From the NCBI GenBank assembly GCA_965223485.1, contig OZ244993.1:434001-498000 (forward strand): DNA of 64,000 nucleotides. Reading direction: 5' to 3'. Numbering within the stretch: position 1 is the first letter of the stretch; every line of letters starts with the position of its first letter. Position numbers and translations under genes: made by a program. This DNA is from VXPQ01 sp965223485. GTDB lineage: Bacteria; Bacteroidota; Rhodothermia; Rhodothermales; VXPQ01. The notes under the pieces were generated by a model. That model had not been told where the DNA came from. It saw only the letters and a list, made by a program, of their open reading frames with translations, and made no database searches. Positions 32,883 through 40,828 of this stretch are shown piece by piece.

Positions 32883-33707
32883 CTATCGGCTCCGGCGTCG
32901 GACAATGTACTTGTTGGATTGCTTGTTTTTCTTGCGTGTCTTGTACCCCTTGGCCGGCACACCATGCGGAGAGCGTGGCAGTCCCCCGGAGGCCTTTCCT
33001 TCCCCACCGCCCATCGGGTGATCAACCGGATTCATCGCCACACCGCGCGTCTTCGGACGTATGCCGAGCCACCGGCTACGTCCGGCCTTTCCGATGTCGA
33101 TGTTCATATGATCCGGGTTGCTCGCCGTACCGATTGTCGCCATGCACCGCACAGGAACAAGGCGAGTCTCTCCGGAAGGAAGTTTGAGTGTGGCTAACTT
33201 CCCTTCGCGCGCCGTGAGCTGTGCACTGGCGCCGGCTGAGCGAGCCAGTTGCGCTCCTTTTCCGGGGCGCATTTCAATAGCATGTACTTGCGTGCCGAGG
33301 GGAATGCTGGACAGCGGGAGGCAGTTGCCCGGTTCGGGCGGCGCATCCGGGCCATTCTGAAGAGTCATACCCACTCCTACGCCATCGGGAGCAATGATAT
33401 AGCGCTTTTCACCGTCGGCGTAGGCCAGAAGCGCAATGCGGGCCGAACGATTTGGGTCATACTCAATGGTAGCAACCCGCGCCGGGACCCCCGTTTTGTC
33501 GCGCTTGAAGTCGATGATGCGATACCGCCGCTTGTGTCCCCCACCCTGGTGGCGGGTCGTAATCCGACCCGTGTTGTTGCGACCGGCCTTATGCTTCAGC
33601 GGAGCCAGCAAATTTTTCTCGGGCTTCGACGAGGTAATGTCGTCGAAGGCATCGAGCGTATATTGCCGCCTGGCGTTGGACGTCGGCTTTACTTTCCTGA
33701 TGGCCAT
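32883..33707 (-). CDS. rplB: Ribosomal protein L2
   Basis: L2 is needed for peptidyl transfer and subunit joining. It has 274 residues, beginning MAIRKVKPTSNARRQYTL, with GRNNTGRITTRHQGGGHKRRYR. Near the C-terminus it has RGVAMNPVDHPMGGGEGKASGG, which holds the key histidine of the family. It sits between rplW and rpsS. Confidence 0.98.
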   Translation of the reverse strand: MAIRKVKPTSNARRQYTLDAFDDITSSKPEKNLLAPLKHKAGRNNTGRITTRHQGGGHKRRYRIIDFKRDKTGVPARVATIEYDPNRSARIALLAYADGEKRYIIAPDGVGVGMTLQNGPDAPPEPGNCLPLSSIPLGTQVHAIEMRPGKGAQLARSAGASAQLTAREGKLATLKLPSGETRLVPVRCMATIGTASNPDHMNIDIGKAGRSRWLGIRPKTRGVAMNPVDHPMGGGEGKASGGLPRSPHGVPAKGYKTRKKNKQSNKYIVRRRSR

Positions 33708-33751
33708 GGGTTAGCTCCTGCGGGGGATAGGCCCCTGCTTCGCAATGTGCA

Positions 33752-34051
33752 TTAAACCTGCTCGAAAAAGTCGATCGGTTCCGAATCCGGGTGAAGCGTT
33801 ATAATAGCCCGCTTGTGCCGGGCGGTGCGTCCCTGCACGATGCCACGCCGGGTACGCTGACTGCGTTGCTTGCCCCGAACGATATAGGTGCGAACCTTCT
33901 TGATCGAGGCAGACGGATAACGCTCCTGCACCGCTTTTTTGATCTCGACCTTATTGGCGTCCAGCCGGACATGGAATGTGTAATGGTTCTCTTCCATGAG
34001 CCTCGTCAGCTTTTCGGTAACCAGTGGCTGGATGAGTATGTCGTTACGCAT
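33752..34051 (-). CDS. rplW: Ribosomal protein L23
   Basis: L23 is the docking site for trigger factor and SRP at the tunnel exit. It is 99 residues long. It starts MRNDILIQPLVTEKLTRLMEENHYTFHV and contains NKVEIKKAVQERYP and a basic loop (RGKQRSQRTRRGIVQGRTARHKRA). It lies between rplD and rplB. Confidence 0.97.
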   Translation of the reverse strand: MRNDILIQPLVTEKLTRLMEENHYTFHVRLDANKVEIKKAVQERYPSASIKKVRTYIVRGKQRSQRTRRGIVQGRTARHKRAIITLHPDSEPIDFFEQV

Positions 34052-34086
34052 GGCGATTTTTCGTCGATCCGTTCGCTATATCCGGC

Positions 34087-34734
34087 TCAGGCCGCAACCT
34101 TTTCACTTGATCCAAGCAGCCGGGTGAGTATTGCCAGGGCCTCTTCCTCGAATATCACCACATCTGCTTCGAGAATGTCGAGTGTCGAAACATGCCGCGC
34201 CTCTTTAACCCGGACGCGCGGAAGATTACTGCTTGAACGATACACCTCCGGACTATGCATTTCCGTAAGCACAAGCACCTTGTTGCCGGGAAGCCCCATC
34301 GTCGTCATGAGCCCGGAAAGCTTTCGGGAATTGGGCTGGTCATACTGAAGAGCTCCCACAACGCGCAACGCATTTCCCTGCGCCTTGTAACTGAATGCGG
34401 ACCGACGGGCAAGGCGGCTCGTCTTCGTATTCATCTTGAAACCGTATTGCCGCGGACGCGGGCCAAAAAACGTTCCGCCACTCCGGCGAAGCGACGATGT
34501 TCTGGCGCCCGCGCGCGCATACCCTGTACCTTTCTGGCGATACATTTTCCGCGTGCTGCCCTGCACCTCACTGCGTTCCTTCGTTTTATGCGTTCCCTGC
34601 CGCGCACTGGCCTGTATTCTCCGTACATCCAGCCAGATAACATGGTCATTGGGTTCGACAGCAAACACCGAGGGGTCCAGTTGAATCTGGCGCCTTGTCG
34701 CACTCCCGTCAGAACCGAAAACCTTGACCTTCAT
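34087..34734 (-). CDS. rplD: Ribosomal protein L4
   Basis: L4 has a long loop lining the exit tunnel and in some bacteria controls the S10 operon. The 215-residue product starts at the ATG at 34734 (MKVKVFGSDGS); 34749 is also possible. The tunnel loop is clear: GSTRKMYRQKGTGYARAGARTSSLRRSGGTFFGPRPR. It lies between rplC and rplW. Confidence 0.97.
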   Translation of the reverse strand: MKVKVFGSDGSATRRQIQLDPSVFAVEPNDHVIWLDVRRIQASARQGTHKTKERSEVQGSTRKMYRQKGTGYARAGARTSSLRRSGGTFFGPRPRQYGFKMNTKTSRLARRSAFSYKAQGNALRVVGALQYDQPNSRKLSGLMTTMGLPGNKVLVLTEMHSPEVYRSSSNLPRVRVKEARHVSTLDILEADVVIFEEEALAILTRLLGSSEKVAA

Positions 34735-34804
34735 AATGTATCCGGACATGCGCGTTCCTGCGCGGGCAAGCGGCGGAGCATCCCCCCGGCCCGAAACAGG
34801 ACGA

Positions 34805-35440
34805 TCATTTCTTTTTATGGATAGTGACAAAGCCTCCTTTGGGACCCGGTACGGCGCCCTTCAGCAGAATAACATGCTGCTCACCCAGCACCTGCACTAC
34901 TTCAAGGTTCTGCACAGTCGTACGAGCGTTGCCCTGACGCCCGGCCATCTTCATGCCGGGAAAGACACGGGAAGGATCGGAGGATGCACCGATAGACCCT
35001 GGCGCACGCTGCCGATTGTGCTGCCCGTGCGTGCGCGAGCCGACCCCCTTGAAGCCGTGCCGACGCACAACGCCCTGGAAACCTTTCCCTTTCGAAATAC
35101 CGACGACATCCACGATATCGCCTTCCGCGAACACATCGCCTACGGCAATTTCGTCTCCGAGCGACATCTCTTGTCCAACAAAATCACGGCGAAATTCGAC
35201 CGATTTTTGCTTGGGCGAGGTCCCCGCCCGCTCATAATGGCCGCGTCGGGCGCGCGTTGCCCGTTTGGTCTTGCGCTCGACTGCTGCAAGTTGCACCGCG
35301 TCGTAGCCATCCACTCCATCGGCAGACTTCACCTGGGTGACTACATTCGGCGTGACTTCGACGAGCGTACAGGGAATATTATTCCCGATCTCGTCGAATA
35401 CACTGGTCATGCCAACTTTTTTGCCGATCAGCCCGCCCAT
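34805..35440 (-). CDS. rplC: Ribosomal protein L3
   Basis: L3 helps shape the peptidyl-transferase centre. It has 211 residues, beginning MGGLIGKKVGMTSVFDE. The central extension contains KGFQGVVRRHGFKGVGSRTHGQHNRQRAPGSIG and MAGRQGNARTTVQNLEVV. Its ATG follows the stop of an inserted lipoprotein gene by only two bases, so translation of the two is probably coupled. Confidence 0.98.
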   Translation of the reverse strand: MGGLIGKKVGMTSVFDEIGNNIPCTLVEVTPNVVTQVKSADGVDGYDAVQLAAVERKTKRATRARRGHYERAGTSPKQKSVEFRRDFVGQEMSLGDEIAVGDVFAEGDIVDVVGISKGKGFQGVVRRHGFKGVGSRTHGQHNRQRAPGSIGASSDPSRVFPGMKMAGRQGNARTTVQNLEVVQVLGEQHVILLKGAVPGPKGGFVTIHKKK

Positions 35441-35442
35441 GG

Positions 35443-35910
35443 TTATGACTGCTTCTGAATAATGACCGTGACCGTACCCTCGTACGGCGTACTCGGGTTG
35501 AAAATGGGGTTAACGAACGCCGCATTGGACGCAAGATTCACCCGCGTGTCGTTTTGAAAAGCATAGTTGAACGGGAGATTCGCGCCACTGGGAATCGTCA
35601 ACGTGAGTGTTCGCGCTCCGTCATCCACCGCATAGGTTCCACCAAGCGACAGGTCCTCGCGCCCCGACTCCTCCTTGTAATCCACCGTAAGCAAGAAAGC
35701 AGGGTCTTCGTCGCCCGCTTGAAATACGGCTGTCAGGCTGTTCACAAGCGCCACAAATTCTCCCGATTGATCTCCATTGGCGTCTCTGATACCGGTAGCC
35801 GTCCAGGTTCCGACAAACCTCTCCGCGTCGGAGGGGCCGTCATCGTTCGAATCGCACCCCGCGACCAGAAAAGCCAGTAAGGCTACTATGGAGAGTGTTC
35901 TCCTTGTCAT
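35443..35910 (-). CDS. Lipocalin-like lipoprotein inside the S10 operon
   Basis: This 155-residue protein is a predicted lipoprotein. It has a signal peptide and lipobox LVAGC (Cys19), then an acidic linker (DSNDDGPSDAE). The beta-rich domain starts FVGTWTATGI, a lipocalin-like opening, and continues with TYAVDDGARTLTLTIPSG. It should be exported and lipid-anchored. I chose the ATG at 35910; a GTG at 35943 would overlap the rpsJ stop and add 11 residues before the signal. It starts 29 bases after rpsJ and ends two bases before rplC. No such gene belongs to the standard S10 operon. Its function is unknown. Confidence 0.85.
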   Translation of the reverse strand: MTRRTLSIVALLAFLVAGCDSNDDGPSDAERFVGTWTATGIRDANGDQSGEFVALVNSLTAVFQAGDEDPAFLLTVDYKEESGREDLSLGGTYAVDDGARTLTLTIPSGANLPFNYAFQNDTRVNLASNAAFVNPIFNPSTPYEGTVTVIIQKQS

Positions 35911-35939
35911 CGTTCTCTTGCCTGATTTGAGATCAGAGG

Positions 35940-36251
35940 TCACACTTTGATTTCCACATCGACGCCGCTCGGAAGCTCCAGCTTCATAAGCGCATCCACG
36001 GTCTTGCTGCTTGTGGACAGGATATCGATCAGGCGCTCGTGACTCCGTGTTTCGAACTGCTCTCGACTTTTCTTGTCCACATGCGGACTGCGCAGCACGG
36101 TATAGACCGACCGCTTCGTAGGAAGAGGAATCGGTCCACTTACGACAGCACCGGTCGATTTTACCGTACGGAGTATTTTTCCCGCACTCTTGTCGATCAG
36201 TCGATGGTCGTACGACCTGAGCTTGATTCGAATTTTCTGATTTACCGCCAT
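35940..36251 (-). CDS. rpsJ: Ribosomal protein S10
   Basis: S10 lies in the 30S head and also takes part in transcription antitermination as NusE. The 103-residue product begins MAVNQKIRIKLRSYDHRLID at the ATG at 36251. It has the conserved GPIPLPTKRSVYTVLRSPHVDKKSREQFE. It follows tuf and is separated from rplC by the lipoprotein gene. Confidence 0.98.
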   Translation of the reverse strand: MAVNQKIRIKLRSYDHRLIDKSAGKILRTVKSTGAVVSGPIPLPTKRSVYTVLRSPHVDKKSREQFETRSHERLIDILSTSSKTVDALMKLELPSGVDVEIKV

Positions 36252-36306
36252 GATCCTTCCGGTCACGCCACCACCCCGGAGAGCCGGTGGCTATACCTCG
36301 TTCCTG

Positions 36307-37503
36307 CTAATCCCGTATTTTCGTCACCACGCCGGCGCCCACGGTACGGCCGCCTTCACGAATCGCGAATCGCAACCCTTCCTCCATCGCCACCGGCTGA
36401 ATCAGGTTCACCTCGAACTGCGTATTGTCGCCGGGCATAACCATCTCTACGCCCGCAGGCAATTCGATATCCCCCGTTACATCCGTGGTGCGAAAGTAAA
36501 ACTGCGGGCGATATCCCTTGAAAAACGGCGTATGACGCCCTCCTTCTTCCTTGGACAACACATACACCTCGCACTCGAAATGGCGGTGGGGCTTAATAGA
36601 ACCCGGCTTGCAGATCACCATCCCGCGCTCGATAGCCTCCTTGTTGATGCCGCGAAGAAGCAACCCCACATTATCCCCGGCCTGACCGGAGTCAAGAAGC
36701 TTCCTGAACATTTCCACTCCCGTCACCGTGGAGGTCAGTTTCTCTTCCTGCATACCCAAAATATCCACCCGTTCACCCACATTGACGACGCCGCGCTCGA
36801 TGCGCCCTGTGGCAACCGTCCCGCGACCCGTAATGGAGAAAATGTCCTCCACAGGCATCAGAAAGGGCATGTCCATCTCGCGAACAGGCGTCGGAATGTA
36901 GGAATCCACTGCCGACATCAACTCGATGACCTTGTCCTCCCACTCCGTTTCGCCATTCAGCGCACCCAGTGCAGAACCTGAAATGACCGGCGTATCATCT
37001 CCGGGGAACTCGTATTTATCCAGTAGCTCGCGAACCTCCATTTCGACGAGTTCCAGCAACTCCTCGTCATCGACAAGATCCACCTTGTTCAAAAACACTA
37101 CGATGTAGGGAACGCCCACCTGACGAGCAAGCAGAATGTGCTCCCGGGTTTGTGGCATGGGACCGTCGGTTGCCGCCACCACGAGGATGGCTCCATCCAT
37201 CTGGGCCGCTCCCGTCACCATGTTCTTGATATAGTCTGCGTGTCCCGGACAATCCACATGTGCATAATGGCGGGCCTCCGTTGCATACTCCACGTGCGCC
37301 GTAGCGATCGTGATGCCGCGTTCGCGCTCTTCGGGGGCATTGTCGATTGAATCGAACGAACGGATTGTATTCGCCGGATCTTCCACGCGACGATTCAAAA
37401 CCAGCGTAATTGCTGCCGTCAGCGTAGTCTTTCCGTGATCCACATGTCCGATCGTGCCTATGTTCACGTGAGGCTTACTGCGGTCAAAAGTTTCCTTGGC
37501 CAT
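36307..37503 (-). CDS. tuf: Elongation factor Tu
   Basis: EF-Tu delivers aminoacyl-tRNA to the ribosome. The 398-residue protein has the GTPase motifs GHVDHGKTT, DCPGHADY and NKVD. The switch region is RERGITIATAHVEY, and the beta-barrel domains hold GRGTVATGRIERG and HTPFFKGYRPQFYFRTTDVTG. It stands between fusA and rpsJ. No second copy is in this window. Confidence 0.99.
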   Translation of the reverse strand: MAKETFDRSKPHVNIGTIGHVDHGKTTLTAAITLVLNRRVEDPANTIRSFDSIDNAPEERERGITIATAHVEYATEARHYAHVDCPGHADYIKNMVTGAAQMDGAILVVAATDGPMPQTREHILLARQVGVPYIVVFLNKVDLVDDEELLELVEMEVRELLDKYEFPGDDTPVISGSALGALNGETEWEDKVIELMSAVDSYIPTPVREMDMPFLMPVEDIFSITGRGTVATGRIERGVVNVGERVDILGMQEEKLTSTVTGVEMFRKLLDSGQAGDNVGLLLRGINKEAIERGMVICKPGSIKPHRHFECEVYVLSKEEGGRHTPFFKGYRPQFYFRTTDVTGDIELPAGVEMVMPGDNTQFEVNLIQPVAMEEGLRFAIREGGRTVGAGVVTKIRD

Positions 37504-37572
37504 GGCTGAATGCTCTGTTTGGCGATAACGTGTTCGGAAAAATGGTTTCAGTGATGGTGGCCATCCCGGCGG

Positions 37573-39669
37573 CTATGCCGCAACGGCTCCGGCGTTTGAC
37601 GAAACGATCTCCTCGGCAATGCTCTTCGGCGCCTCTTCGTAATGGTCAAATTGCATCGTATAGATGGCTCGCCCTTGTGTAATGGATCGAAGGTCGGTCG
37701 AGTACCCGAACATCTCCGACAGAGGTACGGATGCCGTAATGCCCTGTGCATCCTGACGCGGGGCCATACTCTCGATACGCCCCCGGCGGCTGTTCAGGTC
37801 ACCAATCACGTCGCCCATGTACTCCTCCGGTGTGACCACCTCCACATGCATAATGGGCTCCATCATAACCGGCCTTGCCTTTCGGGCCGCACTACGAAAA
37901 GCCATACGACCCGCAATCTCGAAGGCATTCTGGTCGGAATCCACATCGTGGTATTTTCCGTCGTAGAGACGAGCCTTTACACCTTCGATGGGATAACCGG
38001 CCAATGGTCCTTGCATCATAGCGGCCTTGATACCCTTCTCTACGGAGGAAATGAACTCCTTCGGAATATTTCCCCCCTTGACCTCGTCGACAAATTCGAA
38101 GCCCACACCATCCTCTGTTGGCGTGAACTCGATGTGCACCTGTGCAAATTGCCCGCGGCCCCCCGTCTGCTTTTTGTGCACGTAGCGCTCGTCCCAGGAG
38201 GCAGTGATCGCTTCGCGATACGCTACCTGGGGGCGACCGACATTGGCGCCAACCTGGAACTCGCGTTTCAGACGGTCCACAATGATTTCAAGGTGTAATT
38301 CGCCCATCCCCGCAATGATCGTCTGTCCCGTTTCCTCGTCGGTACGGACTACGAACGTCGGGTCTTCCTCGGACAACTTCATGAGGCCCTGCGACATTTT
38401 GTCCCCGTCCGCCTTGGTCTTCGGCTCGATCGCGATGCGAATGACCGGCTCCGGAAATTCCATGTGCTCGAGCACAACCGGGTGTCCGGGATCACACAAA
38501 GTGTCTCCCGTTCTGATTTGCTTGAGCCCGACTGCGGCCGCAATATCTCCGGCCACTACATGCTCGACATCCTCGCGGTGGTTCGCATGCATAAAGAGAA
38601 TGCGTCCAATCCGCTCCTTCTTCTGCGAGGAGGCATTCAGCACCTGGGAACCCTTGTTGAGCGTACCGCTGTAGACGCGGAAAAAAGTCAGTTTCCCGAC
38701 GTAGGGATCCGTTGCGATTTTGAATGCAATGGCGCTGAACGGGGCTGACGGATCCGGCTGGCGTTCCGCTTTCTGTCCGGATCTGGGATGCACGCCGGAT
38801 ACCGCCGGAATGTCAACAGGGCCCGGCAGATAAGCAATGGCGCCGTCCAGCAAACGCTGCACGCCCTTGTTTTTGAACGCGGAGCCACAGAAAACCGGCG
38901 TGATGTCGATGTTTAATGTAGCCGCGCGCACCGCCGTTCTGATTTCCTGCGCCGTGATCTCCTCGCCTTCGAGATACTTCATCAGGAGCGCATCGTTGTA
39001 CTCCGCAATCGCTTCGAGAAGGTAAATGCGCCAGTGTCGAGCCTCTTTCCTGAGATCCGCAGGGACATCGATCTCATCCCAGGTCGCCCCCTGCGATTCG
39101 TCGTGCCAAACAATAGCCTTGTCCTCAATCAGATCGATTACACCCCGAAACATGTCCCCTGCACCAATAGGAATCTGCACAGGGATGGGATGTGCTTTCA
39201 GCCGTTCGCGCATCATCTGCACGGTATTCTCAAAATCGGCCCCCGTGCGATCCATCTTGTTGACAAAGGCAATGCGTGGCACGCCATACTTGTTGGCCTG
39301 ACGCCATACCGTCTCGGATTGAGGTTCCACCCCTCCTACAGCGCAGAAAAGCGCAATAGCTCCATCAAGCACGCGCAGGGAGCGTTCCACTTCGATAGTG
39401 AAATCCACATGGCCCGGCGTGTCGATAATGTTGATGCGATGATCTTTCCAGAAACAGGTGGTCGCCGCACTCGTGATCGTAATGCCACGCTCCTTCTCCT
39501 GCTCCATCCAGTCCATCGTAGCACCACCCTCGTGCACCTCTCCCATGCGATGGAGACGACCCGTATAGAACAGAATGCGCTCCGTCGTGGTGGTTTTCCC
39601 CGCATCAATATGGGCCATGATCCCAATATTGCGGGTTTTTTCAAGCGGTATCGTCTTTACGCTGGTCAT
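37573..39669 (-). CDS. fusA: Elongation factor G
   Basis: EF-G drives ribosomal translocation. The 698-residue protein carries AHIDAGKTTTTERIL, the switch motif EQEKERGITITSAATT, DTPGHVDFT and NKMDRTGADF. The C-terminal domains include GMGELHLEIIVDRLKREF and RRGRIESMAPRQDAQGI. It lies between rpsG and tuf, the usual str-operon order. Confidence 0.99.
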   Translation of the reverse strand: MTSVKTIPLEKTRNIGIMAHIDAGKTTTTERILFYTGRLHRMGEVHEGGATMDWMEQEKERGITITSAATTCFWKDHRINIIDTPGHVDFTIEVERSLRVLDGAIALFCAVGGVEPQSETVWRQANKYGVPRIAFVNKMDRTGADFENTVQMMRERLKAHPIPVQIPIGAGDMFRGVIDLIEDKAIVWHDESQGATWDEIDVPADLRKEARHWRIYLLEAIAEYNDALLMKYLEGEEITAQEIRTAVRAATLNIDITPVFCGSAFKNKGVQRLLDGAIAYLPGPVDIPAVSGVHPRSGQKAERQPDPSAPFSAIAFKIATDPYVGKLTFFRVYSGTLNKGSQVLNASSQKKERIGRILFMHANHREDVEHVVAGDIAAAVGLKQIRTGDTLCDPGHPVVLEHMEFPEPVIRIAIEPKTKADGDKMSQGLMKLSEEDPTFVVRTDEETGQTIIAGMGELHLEIIVDRLKREFQVGANVGRPQVAYREAITASWDERYVHKKQTGGRGQFAQVHIEFTPTEDGVGFEFVDEVKGGNIPKEFISSVEKGIKAAMMQGPLAGYPIEGVKARLYDGKYHDVDSDQNAFEIAGRMAFRSAARKARPVMMEPIMHVEVVTPEEYMGDVIGDLNSRRGRIESMAPRQDAQGITASVPLSEMFGYSTDLRSITQGRAIYTMQFDHYEEAPKSIAEEIVSSNAGAVAA

Positions 39670-39737
39670 AATCTTTTTTTCGATGGATCAAACCCACAGC
39701 CGTAAACAACCACAGGCTGCGAACAACATCGTTTCCA

Positions 39738-40205
39738 TTAAAACCGAAAGTGTGCGAATGCTTTATTGGACTCAGCCATTCTGTGCGTATCGTCTTTCTT
39801 CTTCACAGACCCTCCTTCTCCATTTGCAGCAGCCTGCAACTCGTTTGCAAGCCGCAACGCAAAGCTCTTGTCGCTGCGGGCTCGCGCATATCTGATAATC
39901 CACCGGAATGCCAGCGCGGTGCGTCGCTCGGGGCGCACTTCGACGGGTACCTGATAGGTGGCGCCCCCCACCCGGCGGCTCCGCACCTCAATGAGCGGCG
40001 CCACGTTGTTCACTGCCTTTCTGAACACCTCGACGCCCGGTTCGCCGTTACGCTCCCCTGCAATCTCGAAAGCATTGTACACAAGTCGTTGCGCCGTGCT
40101 TTTCTTGCCATCTTTCAGCACACTGCTGATAAAACGGCCAACGAGCTCGTCGCCATAGACAGAATCTTCGACCGCCTTGCGTTTTTCTGCTCTGTTTCTG
40201 CGCAT
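39738..40205 (-). CDS. rpsG: Ribosomal protein S7
   Basis: S7 starts assembly of the 30S head. It is 155 residues long and begins MRRNRAEKRKAVEDSVYGDELV. It has the conserved GGATYQVPVEVRPERRTALAFRWI and ends VKKKDDTHRMAESNKAFAHFRF. It lies between rpsL and fusA. Confidence 0.98.
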   Translation of the reverse strand: MRRNRAEKRKAVEDSVYGDELVGRFISSVLKDGKKSTAQRLVYNAFEIAGERNGEPGVEVFRKAVNNVAPLIEVRSRRVGGATYQVPVEVRPERRTALAFRWIIRYARARSDKSFALRLANELQAAANGEGGSVKKKDDTHRMAESNKAFAHFRF

Positions 40206-40267
40206 GATTCAGACCCTGTTTCGATACGGATCAAGCATCCTGTCTGTGAACAATAAAATCCGGTGCG

Positions 40268-40642
40268 TTACTTCCGTGGCCTTTTCGCACCGTACTTCGA
40301 CCGACTCTGCATTCGATCTCCGACACCTGCCGTGTCCAGTACACCACGTACAATGTGATACTTCACGCCGGGCAAGTCCTTTACGCGCCCTCCACGCACA
40401 AGTACAATCGAATGCTCCTGCAAATTATGCCCCTCGCCCGGTATGTAGGCAATAACCTCATAGCCGTTCGTAAGCCGCACCTTCGCTACCTTACGGAGCG
40501 CAGAGTTGGGCTTCTTCGGCGTCGTCGTGTAGACACGCGTACAGACACCCCGCTTCTGCGGACTGCCTTCGAGCGCCGCAGCCTTGGTTTTTCCAGGCTT
40601 TCGGGCTCGCCCCTGGCGAACGAGTTGCTGAATGGTTGGCAC
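40268..40642 (-). CDS. rpsL: Ribosomal protein S12, GTG start
   Basis: S12 monitors decoding at the A site. The 124-residue protein shows the conserved PNSALRKVAKVRLTNGYEVIAYIPGEGHNLQEHS and GGRVKDLPGVKYHIVRG. The lysines linked to streptomycin resistance (PKKPNSAL and GRVKDLPG) are of the ordinary type. The start codon is GTG, giving MPTIQQLVRQGRARKPGK. It is the first gene of the long ribosomal cluster. Confidence 0.98.
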   Translation of the reverse strand: MPTIQQLVRQGRARKPGKTKAAALEGSPQKRGVCTRVYTTTPKKPNSALRKVAKVRLTNGYEVIAYIPGEGHNLQEHSIVLVRGGRVKDLPGVKYHIVRGVLDTAGVGDRMQSRSKYGAKRPRK

Positions 40643-40687
40643 GATATCGGTATCGGTTCAATGTGGTGCGCGCATCAGGATGCCGCA

Positions 40688-40706
40688 GAGTCGTTCTGAA
40701 CGACTC
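40688..40706 (-). promoter_or_regulatory. Perfect hairpin in the rpsL 5' leader
   Basis: GAGTCGTT and its exact reverse complement AACGACTC, separated by CTG, form an 8-bp stem with a 3-base loop. It lies about 45 bases before the rpsL start and about 33 bases after the predicted -10 box, so it would be within the transcript leader. No T-run follows, so it is unlikely to be a simple terminator. It could be a regulatory leader element. Confidence 0.5.
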
Positions 40707-40738
40707 CATGGCGGAGGCCAGAACAACGCAAGCCGCAT

Positions 40739-40767
40739 AATATAGTGTTTATCTAATTTTGATTCAA
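40739..40767 (-). promoter_or_regulatory. Predicted promoter of the rpsL cluster
   Basis: On the minus strand there is TTGAAT, a 17-base spacer, then TATATT, within a clearly AT-rich stretch of otherwise GC-rich DNA. Transcription would begin about 90 bases upstream of rpsL. The spacing is ideal for a housekeeping sigma factor. It is the most convincing promoter in the window. Confidence 0.55.
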
Positions 40768-40828
40768 TAAAATCGGTTAAGATCGAGTAAAAAATATCAA
40801 GGACCCGCGCGGCAGCCCTGCATCGGAT

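Noticed and set aside
40797..40825. GC-rich hairpin plus T-run after ftsH as a terminator
   Set aside because: The stem has several mismatches outside a short CGCGCG core; the evidence is too weak to list it.
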